Positions 1-8,375 of a stretch of 64,000 nucleotides of DNA are shown here, one piece after another. Within the stretch, counting starts at the first letter, position 1; the number at the start of each line of letters is the position of its first letter. This DNA is from PNNG01 sp046291695. GTDB lineage: Bacteria > Bacteroidota > Bacteroidia > UBA7662. The stretch is from assembly GCA_046291695.1 (NCBI GenBank), contig JBKBSO010000003.1:124001-188000 (forward strand). The letters run 5' to 3'. The translations under genes and the position numbers were made by a program. The notes below the pieces were generated by a model. It saw nothing but the letters and a program-made list of their open reading frames with translations. It was not told the DNA's origin and made no database searches.

Positions 1-272
1 TATTCGGATGGCTCATTTATGCTTATGTGATTCGCAAAAATCCATGGAACTTCCCTAAGAACATGCAAACTTTTCCGGAAATTAAGCAACGACCGGGTCG
101 AACGCTGGATTTTAATACAGAAAAAGCAACGCTTGCAGCGGCTATACTGCGTGCCATTCAGCTAGAAAACAAAGTTCATCATCCCATTTACGGCCAGCTA
201 TCGGCCGACAAGGCGCGCCAGTTGGTGCAACTCCATACGGCTTATCACTTGCGGCAATTTAGCCTCTTCTAA
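1..272 (+). CDS. DUF1569-family protein, C-terminal part (5' end outside window)
   Basis: The reading frame is open to the left edge of the window, so only the last ~90 residues are visible and any start inside the window is artificial. What remains is a basic segment (RKNPWNFPKNM), a PEIK element, a helix, and the ending HPIYGQLSADKARQLVQLH followed by HLRQF. The HPxxGxLs...W/Q...H...HLRQF ending is what I know from DUF1569, a DinB-like four-helix protein of unknown function that is common in Bacteroidota. The role is unknown. It converges on the permease gene 25 bp downstream. Confidence 0.7.
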   Translation, partial: FGWLIYAYVIRKNPWNFPKNMQTFPEIKQRPGRTLDFNTEKATLAAAILRAIQLENKVHHPIYGQLSADKARQLVQLHTAYHLRQFSLF

Positions 273-296
273 TAACAACCGTTGTAACTTGAATAA

Positions 297-1526
297 TCAA
301 GCCTTCACCAAACCCTGCCTTGCCGCACGTTGTGCAGGATAAAGTGCGCAGAGTGCGCCAATCAGGCAAACACCCAGCAGCACAGCCACAATATCAAAAG
401 CCAGTAGGCGTACCGGGTAAGCATTCACCACAAAGGAACCTTCTCCGGCCAATTGTATAAACCCAAAATTTTGCTGCAACCAACATAGAAGTACCCCAGT
501 ACCCACTCCCAACAAGGCGCCTATACCCGTTATCAGCAATCCAACACCCATAAATATTGCGAACAGCTGCGACCGGGAAGCCCCCAAGCCAGCCAAAATA
601 GCAATGTCACGCTTTTTCTCAATCACCAACATCGATAGTGAGCCCACCAGGTTAAGGGCGGCTACCAGAACAATCAGCAGTAAAAAGAAATAAGTCCACC
701 ACTTCTCTGTTCTGAAGATCTTGTATATGGCCTCCTCTTGCCGGTAACGGTCTTTCACCTCAAAATCATCGCCTAAATGCTGCTGAAGTCGCTTCATGAA
801 GCTTTCGGACTGAACGCCTGGTTTCAGAAGCAGCTCTGCTTCACCCACCTCTTCTGAATTCAACTGCATTAAGTTTTGCATAAATACCAAAGGCACCAAC
901 ATATAGTGTTGATTGATATCGGGCTGCACATCAAATATACCGGCAGGCTGCAGGCTCCTCTGCACAAAAGCCCGTTCGGGGCGCATCAAATCAATCTTAG
1001 CACCACGTAACGGCATATAAACATCGAGGCCTCGTCTAAAATCATTAAGTGAAATTTGAAGCGCGTAACCCAAGCCCGAACCCAGCATGGCATAGGGCAA
1101 TCCAAATCCATCACGCAGTACAAATTCACCCCGAATCATGGTAGAAGCTATACCTGTTACCCCGGCATAGGCCGAATCAACCCCTTTAACCATGGCCACC
1201 TGCTCACGCTCCCCATATCTTACCAAGGCATTCTCTTGTAAGCTGTAAGAAATAGCCTCGACCTGTTCCCATCCCTGTAGTGCCTGTTCCAATTCTTGAG
1301 CATTTAACAGTTTACCGGTGGCAGGCCGAATGCGTATGTCGGGATTAAATTTACTGTATAAGCCTTCAGTTAATGCCTCTAAACCATTGTAAACACTCAG
1401 CACCACTACCAAAGCGGCCGCTCCTACCCATACCCCCAAAAAAGAAATACCCGTCACCAAATTGATGAAATTGGTGCGCTTGGGCGCAAAAAGATAACGG
1501 AAGGCTACAAAGTTTACAAAACGCAC
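297..1526 (-). CDS. FtsX/LolC-LolE-type ABC transporter permease
   Basis: Inner-membrane permease of the lipoprotein-releasing (LolCE) or MacB-like superfamily, 409 residues. The architecture is classical: one transmembrane helix at about residues 22-48, a ~220-residue periplasmic domain, then three helices at roughly 272-298, 315-345 and 372-395. The family works with a LolD-type ATPase to pass lipoproteins to LolA; no ATPase gene is visible here. It lies 5 bp downstream of the methyltransferase gene and is last in a run led by rbfA. An rbfA-permease pairing is familiar in Bacteroidota. LolC, LolE and other FtsX-fold permeases cannot be separated by eye. Confidence 0.85.
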   Translation of the reverse strand: MRFVNFVAFRYLFAPKRTNFINLVTGISFLGVWVGAAALVVVLSVYNGLEALTEGLYSKFNPDIRIRPATGKLLNAQELEQALQGWEQVEAISYSLQENALVRYGEREQVAMVKGVDSAYAGVTGIASTMIRGEFVLRDGFGLPYAMLGSGLGYALQISLNDFRRGLDVYMPLRGAKIDLMRPERAFVQRSLQPAGIFDVQPDINQHYMLVPLVFMQNLMQLNSEEVGEAELLLKPGVQSESFMKRLQQHLGDDFEVKDRYRQEEAIYKIFRTEKWWTYFFLLLIVLVAALNLVGSLSMLVIEKKRDIAILAGLGASRSQLFAIFMGVGLLITGIGALLGVGTGVLLCWLQQNFGFIQLAGEGSFVVNAYPVRLLAFDIVAVLLGVCLIGALCALYPAQRAARQGLVKA

Positions 1527-1531
1527 CTCTA

Positions 1532-2341
1532 CTAATGTTTGTAAGCACGAATAACCAATTCGCTGCCACTCAAATGTACGAAGTAGGCGTCAATGCTGTT
1601 GAGTAAAAAAATTAAGGGGTAACATATCAAGTAATACAGGGGCAACACATACAAATAATACTTGCTTCTTCGGAGTAGTTTATTTGGAATGGTAACCCCT
1701 AAAAATGTTGAAAATCGGCCCGAAACACCATAGGCATAATGCGCCTTAATGTCTCTAAAACCTATTTCTTTGAGCATTTTTTTAAACTCAAGGTTGTTGT
1801 ACCGATGCGAAACATGTCGATTACCCAATAGCTTATTGGTAAAATTCGGCTGAATGTTTTGCGACTTATCTGATTGCATCGACATCAACAATAGCCCTTC
1901 GGGCTTGAGGGCTTCATAAAAATTCTTAAGCACCAACCGATCGTCATCTACATATTCTATCACATTCACCGCCAGGATAAGATCGTAAACCTCTTGTCGG
2001 TGTAAAGACTCCAGGCTTTCGGTCCGGAACAATACACGTTCGTATTTTAGACGATGAAAAAAACGATTGCACTCACAAATCTCGCGTGAACTAATGTCGG
2101 TTGCGTAAATATTCCAATTGGGGAACTTGCGCGTGAGGTAATAAACATATTGCCCTAAACCTGTACCGGCATCGAGCACATGAACCGGGCCTTTCCTTGT
2201 TCGTGCAAAAGCTAAAATACCACGTCTGATGTGCCAAAAACTTACAATAAGCACATCAATAAGTATATAAAAAACAGAACGAAGGTGTGGTCTGCCCTTA
2301 AATAACTCAGTGAGTGTCTTCCTTAATTCGGCGTGTTGCAT
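1532..2341 (-). CDS. Class I SAM-dependent methyltransferase with C-terminal hydrophobic segment
   Basis: 269 residues. Motif I is visible as VLDAGTGLGQY at about 54-64, an acidic residue ends the next strand (YATDIS), and a motif II/III region reads DLILAVNVIEYVDDD. This is a Rossmann-fold methyltransferase of the Methyltransf_11 type. The last ~60 residues contain a strongly hydrophobic stretch (YLYVLPLYYLICYPLIFLL), so it may be membrane-associated, which is unusual for the fold. The substrate is unknown. Its start is 2 bp from the rbfA stop and its stop is 5 bp from the permease start, so the three genes are probably co-transcribed. Confidence 0.75.
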   Translation of the reverse strand: MQHAELRKTLTELFKGRPHLRSVFYILIDVLIVSFWHIRRGILAFARTRKGPVHVLDAGTGLGQYVYYLTRKFPNWNIYATDISSREICECNRFFHRLKYERVLFRTESLESLHRQEVYDLILAVNVIEYVDDDRLVLKNFYEALKPEGLLLMSMQSDKSQNIQPNFTNKLLGNRHVSHRYNNLEFKKMLKEIGFRDIKAHYAYGVSGRFSTFLGVTIPNKLLRRSKYYLYVLPLYYLICYPLIFLLNSIDAYFVHLSGSELVIRAYKH

Positions 2342-2343
2342 GT

Positions 2344-2703
2344 TTAGGCCTGCCCGTCATTTTCGGGACCTTGCAATAAACGATCTATGTTTTCAATATA
2401 ATCCAGCGAGTCGTCGAGGTAACATTCCAATTGTGGCACTATGCGAAATTGGTTACGTATCCGGTTACCTAATTTTAAGCGCACCTCCGATTTGGCTCCA
2501 TTGAGCCGATCTACCAACCCTACTTTATCAGGCCCCATGACACTTACCCGGTAACGTGCTAAAGATAAATCGGGACTCACCTTTACGCTCGTAATGGTTA
2601 CCAAATGTCCGGCAACCAAGCCTGGCAATTCGCGTTGAAAAATGTCGGCCAATTCTTGTTGCAGCACTTTAGCGACCCGCAGTTGTCGCTTAGAATCATT
2701 CAT
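2344..2703 (-). CDS. rbfA: 30S ribosome-binding factor A
   Basis: 119 residues, the normal RbfA length. RbfA binds the immature 30S subunit near the 5' end of 16S rRNA and is needed for late maturation, especially in the cold. It starts with the expected basic helix (RQLRVAKVLQQELADIFQ), continues with the KH-type core (VTITSVKVSPDLSLARYRVSV), and ends with LRNRI-like and DDSLDYIENID elements. The ATG lies only 4 bp from a strong Bacteroidota -7 box, so the message is predicted to be leaderless or nearly so. It is the first gene of the rbfA-methyltransferase-permease run. Confidence 0.9.
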   Translation of the reverse strand: MNDSKRQLRVAKVLQQELADIFQRELPGLVAGHLVTITSVKVSPDLSLARYRVSVMGPDKVGLVDRLNGAKSEVRLKLGNRIRNQFRIVPQLECYLDDSLDYIENIDRLLQGPENDGQA

Positions 2704-2707
2704 TTGG

Positions 2708-2738
2708 CAAAATTAGGTCGAAAACACGGCATTGCAAA
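2708..2738 (-). promoter_or_regulatory. Bacteroidota-type promoter of the rbfA operon
   Basis: On the minus strand, TTTG (2735-2738) is followed after 19 bp by TAATTTTG (2708-2715), an exact match to the Bacteroidota consensus TTTG-N19-TAnnTTTG. It fills the 37-bp gap between the response regulator stop and the rbfA start. The start point would fall at or just before the ATG. Confidence 0.6.
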
Positions 2739-2740
2739 CC

Positions 2741-3145
2741 TCAACCCCTAAAATCGGGTAGCATATCTTCAATTTCCGATAAATTTTCTTTGGTGAGTGG
2801 TTTGGAGTAAAAGCCTTTCACTACCTCATAGGTTTTTGCTTTGTCAAAATCGGCCTGATCGATGGTGGAGCTTAACATAAACACGGGGATATATCGAGGA
2901 AAGTCTGCCAACATGGTTACAAACTCATCTAAAAACTCCCAGCCGTTCATCACAGGCATATTGATATCGAGCAAAATAATTTCTGGCAGTGCATCAGGAT
3001 CATTGGCCAGCTGATCTTTAATTTGCTCCATGCCCTCCCTTCCTTCTTTAGCTGCACTTACCTCCAGCGAAAAACCGGTGATTTTCATAAGACGGGTGCA
3101 GACCATAATCAATATAGGGTCATCGTCAATAATTAAAACTCGCAT
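2741..3145 (-). CDS. Single-domain response regulator (CheY-like receiver)
   Basis: 134 residues, receiver domain only. The acidic pocket is present (DDD at 7-9), the phospho-acceptor is Asp60 in LLDINMP, the conserved Ser/Thr is in LSS (91-93), and Lys115 lies in YSKPL. There is no DNA-binding or enzymatic output domain, so it must act by protein contact or as a phosphotransfer intermediate. It lies about 100 bp downstream of the PAS-only protein gene on the same strand, which suggests a shared signalling pathway. No histidine kinase or HPt gene is visible nearby. Confidence 0.85.
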   Translation of the reverse strand: MRVLIIDDDPILIMVCTRLMKITGFSLEVSAAKEGREGMEQIKDQLANDPDALPEIILLDINMPVMNGWEFLDEFVTMLADFPRYIPVFMLSSTIDQADFDKAKTYEVVKGFYSKPLTKENLSEIEDMLPDFRG

Positions 3146-3246
3146 GCTGTTTGTGGTGCTTATTAAATTTTCCTATTCAGGCTTTTGAAATCGAAATATA
3201 CAAAGCTTCGGGCTCCAAATGGTAAAAAATTGAAAAAAAGCCGGTA

Positions 3247-5559
3247 TCATAACTTCATTAGCTGCATATACAAGGCCGTATGTGCTGCCTCTCGCTGCAC
3301 CCAAACAAACACCCACCTGCCTGTTGGCGCATGAAAAAAATCGAACTGACTCAAGCCCGCACCTGTATCTACTTGGTACAACTGGCTTAAAAACTGTGTT
3401 TTCCGAAGTGCAGGCACCTCTTCTATCGATCCTCCCAAACACCCTTCAGGGATATCGAGCCAGTCAGCTGCCCATTTCGAAACTTGTAAAAGCTTTTGTC
3501 GAGGCCCCAAAAGGATGACGCCCCAGCCCATTTCTTCCAAAAACTCTGCAGTATGCTGTAGGGTCTCAAATACCTCTTCCTCGCCTGATGTTGAACCCGA
3601 ACGGTACCAAACGCCCAAATGCCGCCCATCAGCGTCAATCGCTACTTTCCGCGCAAGCCATTCGCCATAGCTGCCATCCGCTTCCAATAACCGAATAACG
3701 GCTTTGGAGTTATCGGCATGCTTGTAATCAACTGCTTGCATATGAAAAGCCTGTATATCATTGGGATGAACCAATTGTATTGGGTCGAAAGCACGCTTCT
3801 CTTGAACCCCTGCCGGTAAATGGGTTTCGTGACCTAGCGCCAAAACCCTGAGTTTTTGTGAAATCGGCTCATAAGCCCAATACACAAAAGGTAAACTTTC
3901 GGCAATGGTCTGCTGAAATGTTGATTTTTCGTCAAAAAACCTTATCAGTTGTAGGTGATCCTCCTTTAATTTTTTCAATTCCTTTTGGCGCTTCAGTAGC
4001 AAACGCTCGGCCGATAAATCAGTTAGGCTAATCAAATAGCCTGGTTTACCTTCTACATCCGGCGCATAGAGCATAACCAACTGCCAAAAACTATCGTTAT
4101 CGGGCATGCCTTGCAGTTCTAAGGCGATTTGCTTTTCTTCCTTGAGTTTACGAATCAAGGTAGTTGCCCGCTTTCCAAACCATTCGAGTAGCTTTAATAA
4201 GTGGTGCTGATTACCCCCAAGGCGGGTATGAAATGCCTGCGGCATCATCTCCCACAAACAACTATAGTCATGCTGAAAGCGAAAATAGGCAGTGTGCAAA
4301 CCGCTTAGGGTTAGCCTGAGTAGTTGCATCAAATGCCCACGCTCAAGCTCGGTAAGCTTATTCTCCGTATTGTCCCACAAATGAAGCACCAATCCATTCA
4401 CAGGATAGCGGTTGTAATGATTTTGTCCGCGAAGCTGCATCCAACGCAAAGAACCATCAGCATGGCGTGCCCTGAATGCAAAGGCTGTATGCCCATCCTC
4501 ACGACTGGCGATACGTGCCAACCGATGCAGCCACAAGGCCTGATCGCGGGGATCCACAAATTCGAGTCCGGCTTGCCCCACCAAACTCCCTTGCTGATAG
4601 CCCAACACCTTGGCCACGCCATCGCTAATGTAGCGAATTTGCATTTGGCCGTCGAGGATAATGGTTAAATCAGAAGTACCCCCAATAAGCGCCTCCGTAA
4701 AGGCCTCCTGATGGTGGCGCGCCTGCTGATCGCGTTTGCTACTACTTTGGTCAGTCGCGCCCAGATAAATCCCATTTACCTGCCCATCTGCATCGTAAAA
4801 GGGGCGACAATGCACGCGAAGATAACGGGTTAAACCGGCCTCCGGCACGTAAAAGCTTATGTCCTTGTCGACCACCAAGCCCGACAAAACCTCCCGAAAC
4901 AACAACCAGCCTTGCTCTTTCTGAACTTCATCAACGGCATAATCGAGCATCGAATGCCCTTGTTGAAGCTGCGCCCTCATGGCCTGTTCAACCAAGCTAT
5001 CAGCCGATTTATTAAAGGCCAAAATCGACAATCCCGCATCCAGCAAAACAAAGGGTTCTGCCGAATGCTGCAACACCTGCAAAAGCATGTCTGCCCGACC
5101 AGCTTCGAGCTGCGTTTGTTTTACCAGCGAAGTGGTTTCATTCATATACACCACCCAAAATCGCTGCTCTTCCTCACTAATTTGATGATAACGAAGTCGG
5201 AAATACCTGCGGGTCTTAAGGCTGTTACCGGTAAAAAAATCACCTACTTCGGCAAAATGCTTCAAAATGTCTTCGGTACTCAAGCCACTACCTTTAAGTG
5301 GAGGCAGCAGCTCCTGGATGCGCATACGCTCCAAGGCTTCGCGTCTTTTGCCAAAGAGTAATTCAACCTGCTTATTCGCCAAAACCAACTGCCCGGATGC
5401 ATCACACAATAACATACCTTCGCTCGCTTGCTGAAAAATGCTGTGTAATCGGCCCCATTCACGCTGCAAGGCCGACATTACCGCATGTTCAGGCTTTTTA
5501 ACGCCTTCATGCAAGCTATCTGCATCAATTTGATTTTCTTTGCGTGTTGTTTTCGCCAT
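3247..5559 (-). CDS. Multi-PAS sensory protein without a recognisable output domain
   Basis: 770 residues, no signal peptide or transmembrane helix, so cytoplasmic. I see five or six successive PAS-like units: about 40-145 (FQQASEGMLLCDASGQLVLAN), 155-275, 283-405 (GGTSDLTIILDGQMQIRYIS, the clearest PAS with a PAC-like tail), 410-530, 545-660 (LPFVYWAYEP) and 665-770. A short charged helix (LLLKRQKELKKLKEDHLQLI) lies before the fifth unit. I find no H-box, no HATPase N/G boxes, and no GGDEF, EAL, PP2C or cyclase motif up to the stop codon. It is followed on the same strand by a stand-alone receiver protein. The partner kinase, if any, is elsewhere. Confidence 0.75.
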   Translation of the reverse strand: MAKTTRKENQIDADSLHEGVKKPEHAVMSALQREWGRLHSIFQQASEGMLLCDASGQLVLANKQVELLFGKRREALERMRIQELLPPLKGSGLSTEDILKHFAEVGDFFTGNSLKTRRYFRLRYHQISEEEQRFWVVYMNETTSLVKQTQLEAGRADMLLQVLQHSAEPFVLLDAGLSILAFNKSADSLVEQAMRAQLQQGHSMLDYAVDEVQKEQGWLLFREVLSGLVVDKDISFYVPEAGLTRYLRVHCRPFYDADGQVNGIYLGATDQSSSKRDQQARHHQEAFTEALIGGTSDLTIILDGQMQIRYISDGVAKVLGYQQGSLVGQAGLEFVDPRDQALWLHRLARIASREDGHTAFAFRARHADGSLRWMQLRGQNHYNRYPVNGLVLHLWDNTENKLTELERGHLMQLLRLTLSGLHTAYFRFQHDYSCLWEMMPQAFHTRLGGNQHHLLKLLEWFGKRATTLIRKLKEEKQIALELQGMPDNDSFWQLVMLYAPDVEGKPGYLISLTDLSAERLLLKRQKELKKLKEDHLQLIRFFDEKSTFQQTIAESLPFVYWAYEPISQKLRVLALGHETHLPAGVQEKRAFDPIQLVHPNDIQAFHMQAVDYKHADNSKAVIRLLEADGSYGEWLARKVAIDADGRHLGVWYRSGSTSGEEEVFETLQHTAEFLEEMGWGVILLGPRQKLLQVSKWAADWLDIPEGCLGGSIEEVPALRKTQFLSQLYQVDTGAGLSQFDFFHAPTGRWVFVWVQREAAHTALYMQLMKL

Positions 5560-5581
5560 AACTCAGGAGCCGAAGCACATC

Positions 5582-5616
5582 CAAAATTAAGCTTTTAATC
5601 ATGTCGCCACTACAAA
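5582..5616 (-). promoter_or_regulatory. Possible promoter for the multi-PAS gene
   Basis: On the minus strand, TTTG (5613-5616) is followed after 23 bp by TAATTTTG (5582-5589), which fits the Bacteroidota pattern at the long end of the spacing range. The -33 element lies inside the first codons of the divergent thioesterase gene, which lowers confidence. Confidence 0.4.
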
Positions 5617-6050
5617 TTCCACAGCACGACCACTTTTTATTCAGCAGTCCCATTCACATTCGCTGGGCTGATATTGATGCCCTTCAGCATGTAAATAATG
5701 CCGTTTACCTGAATTACTTTGAGCAGGCCCGCATCGATTATTTCCGTGAAGTGGTGGGTTGGAAATGGGAAGAAGTAGGCATGATCCTCGCCAGCAATAC
5801 CGTAAACTACCACAAACCCTTGTTTCCACGCGATAAAGCTGTGGTGCGCATGCGGACCTCGCGATTAGGCACCAAAAGTTTCGAAATGGAATACATCGTT
5901 TGCCGTATGTTGGCGTCGGGCAAGACCGAAATTATCACCACCGCCAGTGCTGTACTGGTGGTGTATGATTACAAAAACGACCGCACCATTCCCATGCCAG
6001 AAGATTACCGCCAGGCCATTGTAGCCTTTGAAAGCGGTTTGACAACTTAA
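5601..6050 (+). CDS. Acyl-CoA thioesterase, 4HBT/YbgC-like hotdog fold
   Basis: 149 residues. The signature is near the N-terminus: RWADIDALQHVNNAVYLNYF, with the active-site Asp and the HVNN turn followed by an EQAR helix, as in 4-hydroxybenzoyl-CoA thioesterase and YbgC/FadM proteins. These hydrolyse short or medium acyl-CoA thioesters in the cytoplasm. The substrate cannot be read from sequence. The gene starts divergently from the PAS gene, and its stop codon abuts the stop of the convergent M20 gene with no gap. Confidence 0.85.
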   Translation: MSPLQIPQHDHFLFSSPIHIRWADIDALQHVNNAVYLNYFEQARIDYFREVVGWKWEEVGMILASNTVNYHKPLFPRDKAVVRMRTSRLGTKSFEMEYIVCRMLASGKTEIITTASAVLVVYDYKNDRTIPMPEDYRQAIVAFESGLTT

Positions 6051-7244
6051 TCAGTCTGGTTGTTGTAATTCATGCACGGCTATTGCGGCCATCAGTCCGC
6101 AGCCAATTTCGAGCGCTGTTTCGTCGATGTCGAAGCTTGGCGTGTGCACGGAGGAAGTGATGCCTGCAGCCTCGTTGCGGGTACCTAATCGGTAAAAACA
6201 AGCATCGGCAACCTGGCTATAATAGGCAAAGTCTTCTGCGGCCATCCACAAATCCAAATCCACCACCCTATCGGCGCCCAAATAGGCTTCGGCTGCCCTA
6301 CGGGCCCTTGCTGTAACCTCTGGATTGTTCACCAGGAAGGGATAGCCCACATTAATTTGAAAATCGCAACTCCCTCCCATCGCTTTAGCCATTTCAACTG
6401 CAATTTGCTGCATCCGTAAGTGTGCCTCTTTCCGCCATTTTTCGTCCATGGTACGGAAGGTACCCAGCACCACCACTTCGTTGGGAATGATGTTAAAGGC
6501 ACCTTCTGCTGTAATCTTCCCGAATGACAAAACAGAGGGAATGGTAGGATTGGCATAGCGGCTCACCAACTGTTGCAGGGCCACCAAAATTTGGGCGGTA
6601 ATCATTACCGTATCGGTATTCATGTGTGGCATGGCGGCATGCCCGCCCTTGCCCCGGACCACCATGGTGATTTCATCGGCGGAGGCCATATACATTCCAC
6701 TGCGGAAGCCCACCTTACCTGCTGGAATCAAGGGCATTACATGCTGTCCGATTATGCTGGCTGGCTTGGGATTCTGCAGTACGCCCGCCTTAATCATCAA
6801 AGAGGCCCCACCGGGCAATCGCTCTTCAGCTGGCTGAAATATGAGCTTGATACTTCCCTCGAGCTGTGGCTCCAGTTGTTTGAGAATAGCTGCCGTACCA
6901 AGTAAACTGGCTGTGTGGGCATCGTGGCCACAGGCGTGCATCACCCCTTCGCGTTGCGATTTATAGGGCACCTCATTGGCTTCTACAATGGGCAAGGCAT
7001 CCATATCGGCCCGTAAGGCTACCACCCGTTTGTTCGGGTTTTTACCGCTGATCATGCCAACCACCCCATGTCCGGCAATGCCGCTGTTGAATGGAATGCC
7101 CAACAACCGCAGTTGTTCCTGTACATACGCGGCTGTTTGCACCTCCTCAAACGAAAGTTCGGGATTTGCGTGTAAATGCCTGCGGTGCTTAACTACTTCC
7201 TTATTTAGTTCTGCGGCCAGCTTACGGATCTGATCGTTCAGCAT
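6051..7244 (-). CDS. M20-family metallo-amidohydrolase (amino-acid N-acyl hydrolase type)
   Basis: 397 residues from the ATG at 7244. A longer frame reaches 7289, but it adds only a lysine/arginine run that is the antisense of the next gene's tail, so I chose the inner ATG, which has a purine-rich AAGGAA upstream. Metal-binding motifs are clear: ADMDALP, HACGHDAHTASLLG, FQPAEE, IGQHVMP and a late AAEDFAYY. This is the peptidase M20D family (IAA-amino acid hydrolase, N-acyl-L-amino acid or hippurate hydrolases), cytoplasmic and two-metal. It overlaps the upstream SPOR gene by 23 bp and is last in the secA-deoC-SPOR-M20 run. Confidence 0.88.
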   Translation of the reverse strand: MLNDQIRKLAAELNKEVVKHRRHLHANPELSFEEVQTAAYVQEQLRLLGIPFNSGIAGHGVVGMISGKNPNKRVVALRADMDALPIVEANEVPYKSQREGVMHACGHDAHTASLLGTAAILKQLEPQLEGSIKLIFQPAEERLPGGASLMIKAGVLQNPKPASIIGQHVMPLIPAGKVGFRSGMYMASADEITMVVRGKGGHAAMPHMNTDTVMITAQILVALQQLVSRYANPTIPSVLSFGKITAEGAFNIIPNEVVVLGTFRTMDEKWRKEAHLRMQQIAVEMAKAMGGSCDFQINVGYPFLVNNPEVTARARRAAEAYLGADRVVDLDLWMAAEDFAYYSQVADACFYRLGTRNEAAGITSSVHTPSFDIDETALEIGCGLMAAIAVHELQQPD

Positions 7245-7731
7245 CTTTTTCTTTTTGTTCCTTCTCTTTTTGCTCTTTTTCGTCCTCAATACGTGGACTC
7301 AACACTGGATTCAGCAACACCTCATCAGGCACAATAAAACTTGCCGGATACATGGGTTTAAGGGCATCCAATAGCTTTTGGGCTTCGAAACGATTTTTAA
7401 AATCCCCAACCCTCACCCTGAAATTAGGTTGTTTATAAATGAGGTAAGCTGCGTATTCCGGATAATTCTCGAGCACTTCGGTACGGATGAGCATGGCCTG
7501 TTGCCTATTGCTTCCGCTATATACTTGTACCCTAAAACCAGCCACCGTGGGCTGTTTCCGATTGGTTTCCTTGTGTTTTTCGAGCTGCTTATTCAGCTGA
7601 GGATCTAAGATATAGCGAATGGTATCGGTAATTTCGGGTCTGCTGCTATCCGAAGCCGGCACTTCTTGCGCCTGAAGGTTCGTAAACCAGCAGAAGCTCA
7701 AGAACATAAATAAACATTTCCATTTCATCAT
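7222..7731 (-). CDS. SPOR-domain periplasmic protein
   Basis: 169 residues. An N-terminal signal peptide (MMKWKCLFMFLSFCWF...LQAQ) predicts export. A SPOR domain at about 64-140 (FRVQVYSGSNRQQAM... and FRVRVGDFKNRFEAQKLLD) normally binds glycan strands stripped of peptides at division sites. The tail from about 150 is a highly charged EKEQKEKEQKEKDAE run, probably disordered. The ATG overlaps the deoC stop as ATGA, indicating translational coupling. The biological role is not evident. Confidence 0.8.
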   Translation of the reverse strand: MMKWKCLFMFLSFCWFTNLQAQEVPASDSSRPEITDTIRYILDPQLNKQLEKHKETNRKQPTVAGFRVQVYSGSNRQQAMLIRTEVLENYPEYAAYLIYKQPNFRVRVGDFKNRFEAQKLLDALKPMYPASFIVPDEVLLNPVLSPRIEDEKEQKEKEQKEKDAERSDP

Positions 7732-8375
7732 ACCATCATTTTTATACCCGAAGAGGTTCCTATCCGATCGGCTCCGGCAGCCAAAAGCTGCATGGCGAAT
7801 TCCCGGTCGCGTATTCCTCCTGAGGCCTTTATGCGTACTACATCGGGCAGGATTTCGCGCATGGCCTGAACCACTTCAATTTTCGCACCTTCTTTGCCAA
7901 AACCCGTAGAGGTTTTTACATAGTCAACACCCGCTTCGGCACATAACAAACACAGCGCTTGCAAATTACCGGCGTCCAAATAACCGGTTTCTATAATTAC
8001 CTTAATCCGGGCCTGATGGGCGTGGGTTACCGAACTTATAGCTGTAATTTCATCGAACACCAATTTCCGATCGCCCGAAAACCAGGCCGCTAAATTTACC
8101 ACCAAATCAATCTCCTGGGCGCCTTGCCGCAAAGCGATTTCCGTTTCATGTTTTTTTACCAAAGAAGGATGATATCCAAACGGAAAACCAATAACTGTAC
8201 AGGCTTTCACCCGACTACCTTCGAGTACTTCGGCCATATCTCGTACAAAATAACTGGGCACGCAAACCGCAGCGAAACCATAAGCCATGGCCTCCTCGGA
8301 CAAACGCAGCACATCCGCGCGCTGCATCTGCATCGAAAGCATGGTATGGTCGATACTGCGGGCTAAAATGTCCAT
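7728..8375 (-). CDS. deoC: Deoxyribose-phosphate aldolase
   Basis: 215 residues, the normal short DeoC length. The enzyme cleaves 2-deoxyribose 5-phosphate to acetaldehyde and glyceraldehyde 3-phosphate in deoxynucleoside salvage. Visible landmarks are IDHTML at the N-terminus, the VIGFPFGYH loop, EIDLVVN, the Schiff-base lysine in YVKTSTGF and the phosphate-binding IKASGGIR and IGTSSG. It starts directly at the secA stop with no gap and overlaps the SPOR gene, so it sits inside a tight operon. No other deo gene is nearby. Confidence 0.93.
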   Translation of the reverse strand: MDILARSIDHTMLSMQMQRADVLRLSEEAMAYGFAAVCVPSYFVRDMAEVLEGSRVKACTVIGFPFGYHPSLVKKHETEIALRQGAQEIDLVVNLAAWFSGDRKLVFDEITAISSVTHAHQARIKVIIETGYLDAGNLQALCLLCAEAGVDYVKTSTGFGKEGAKIEVVQAMREILPDVVRIKASGGIRDREFAMQLLAAGADRIGTSSGIKMMV

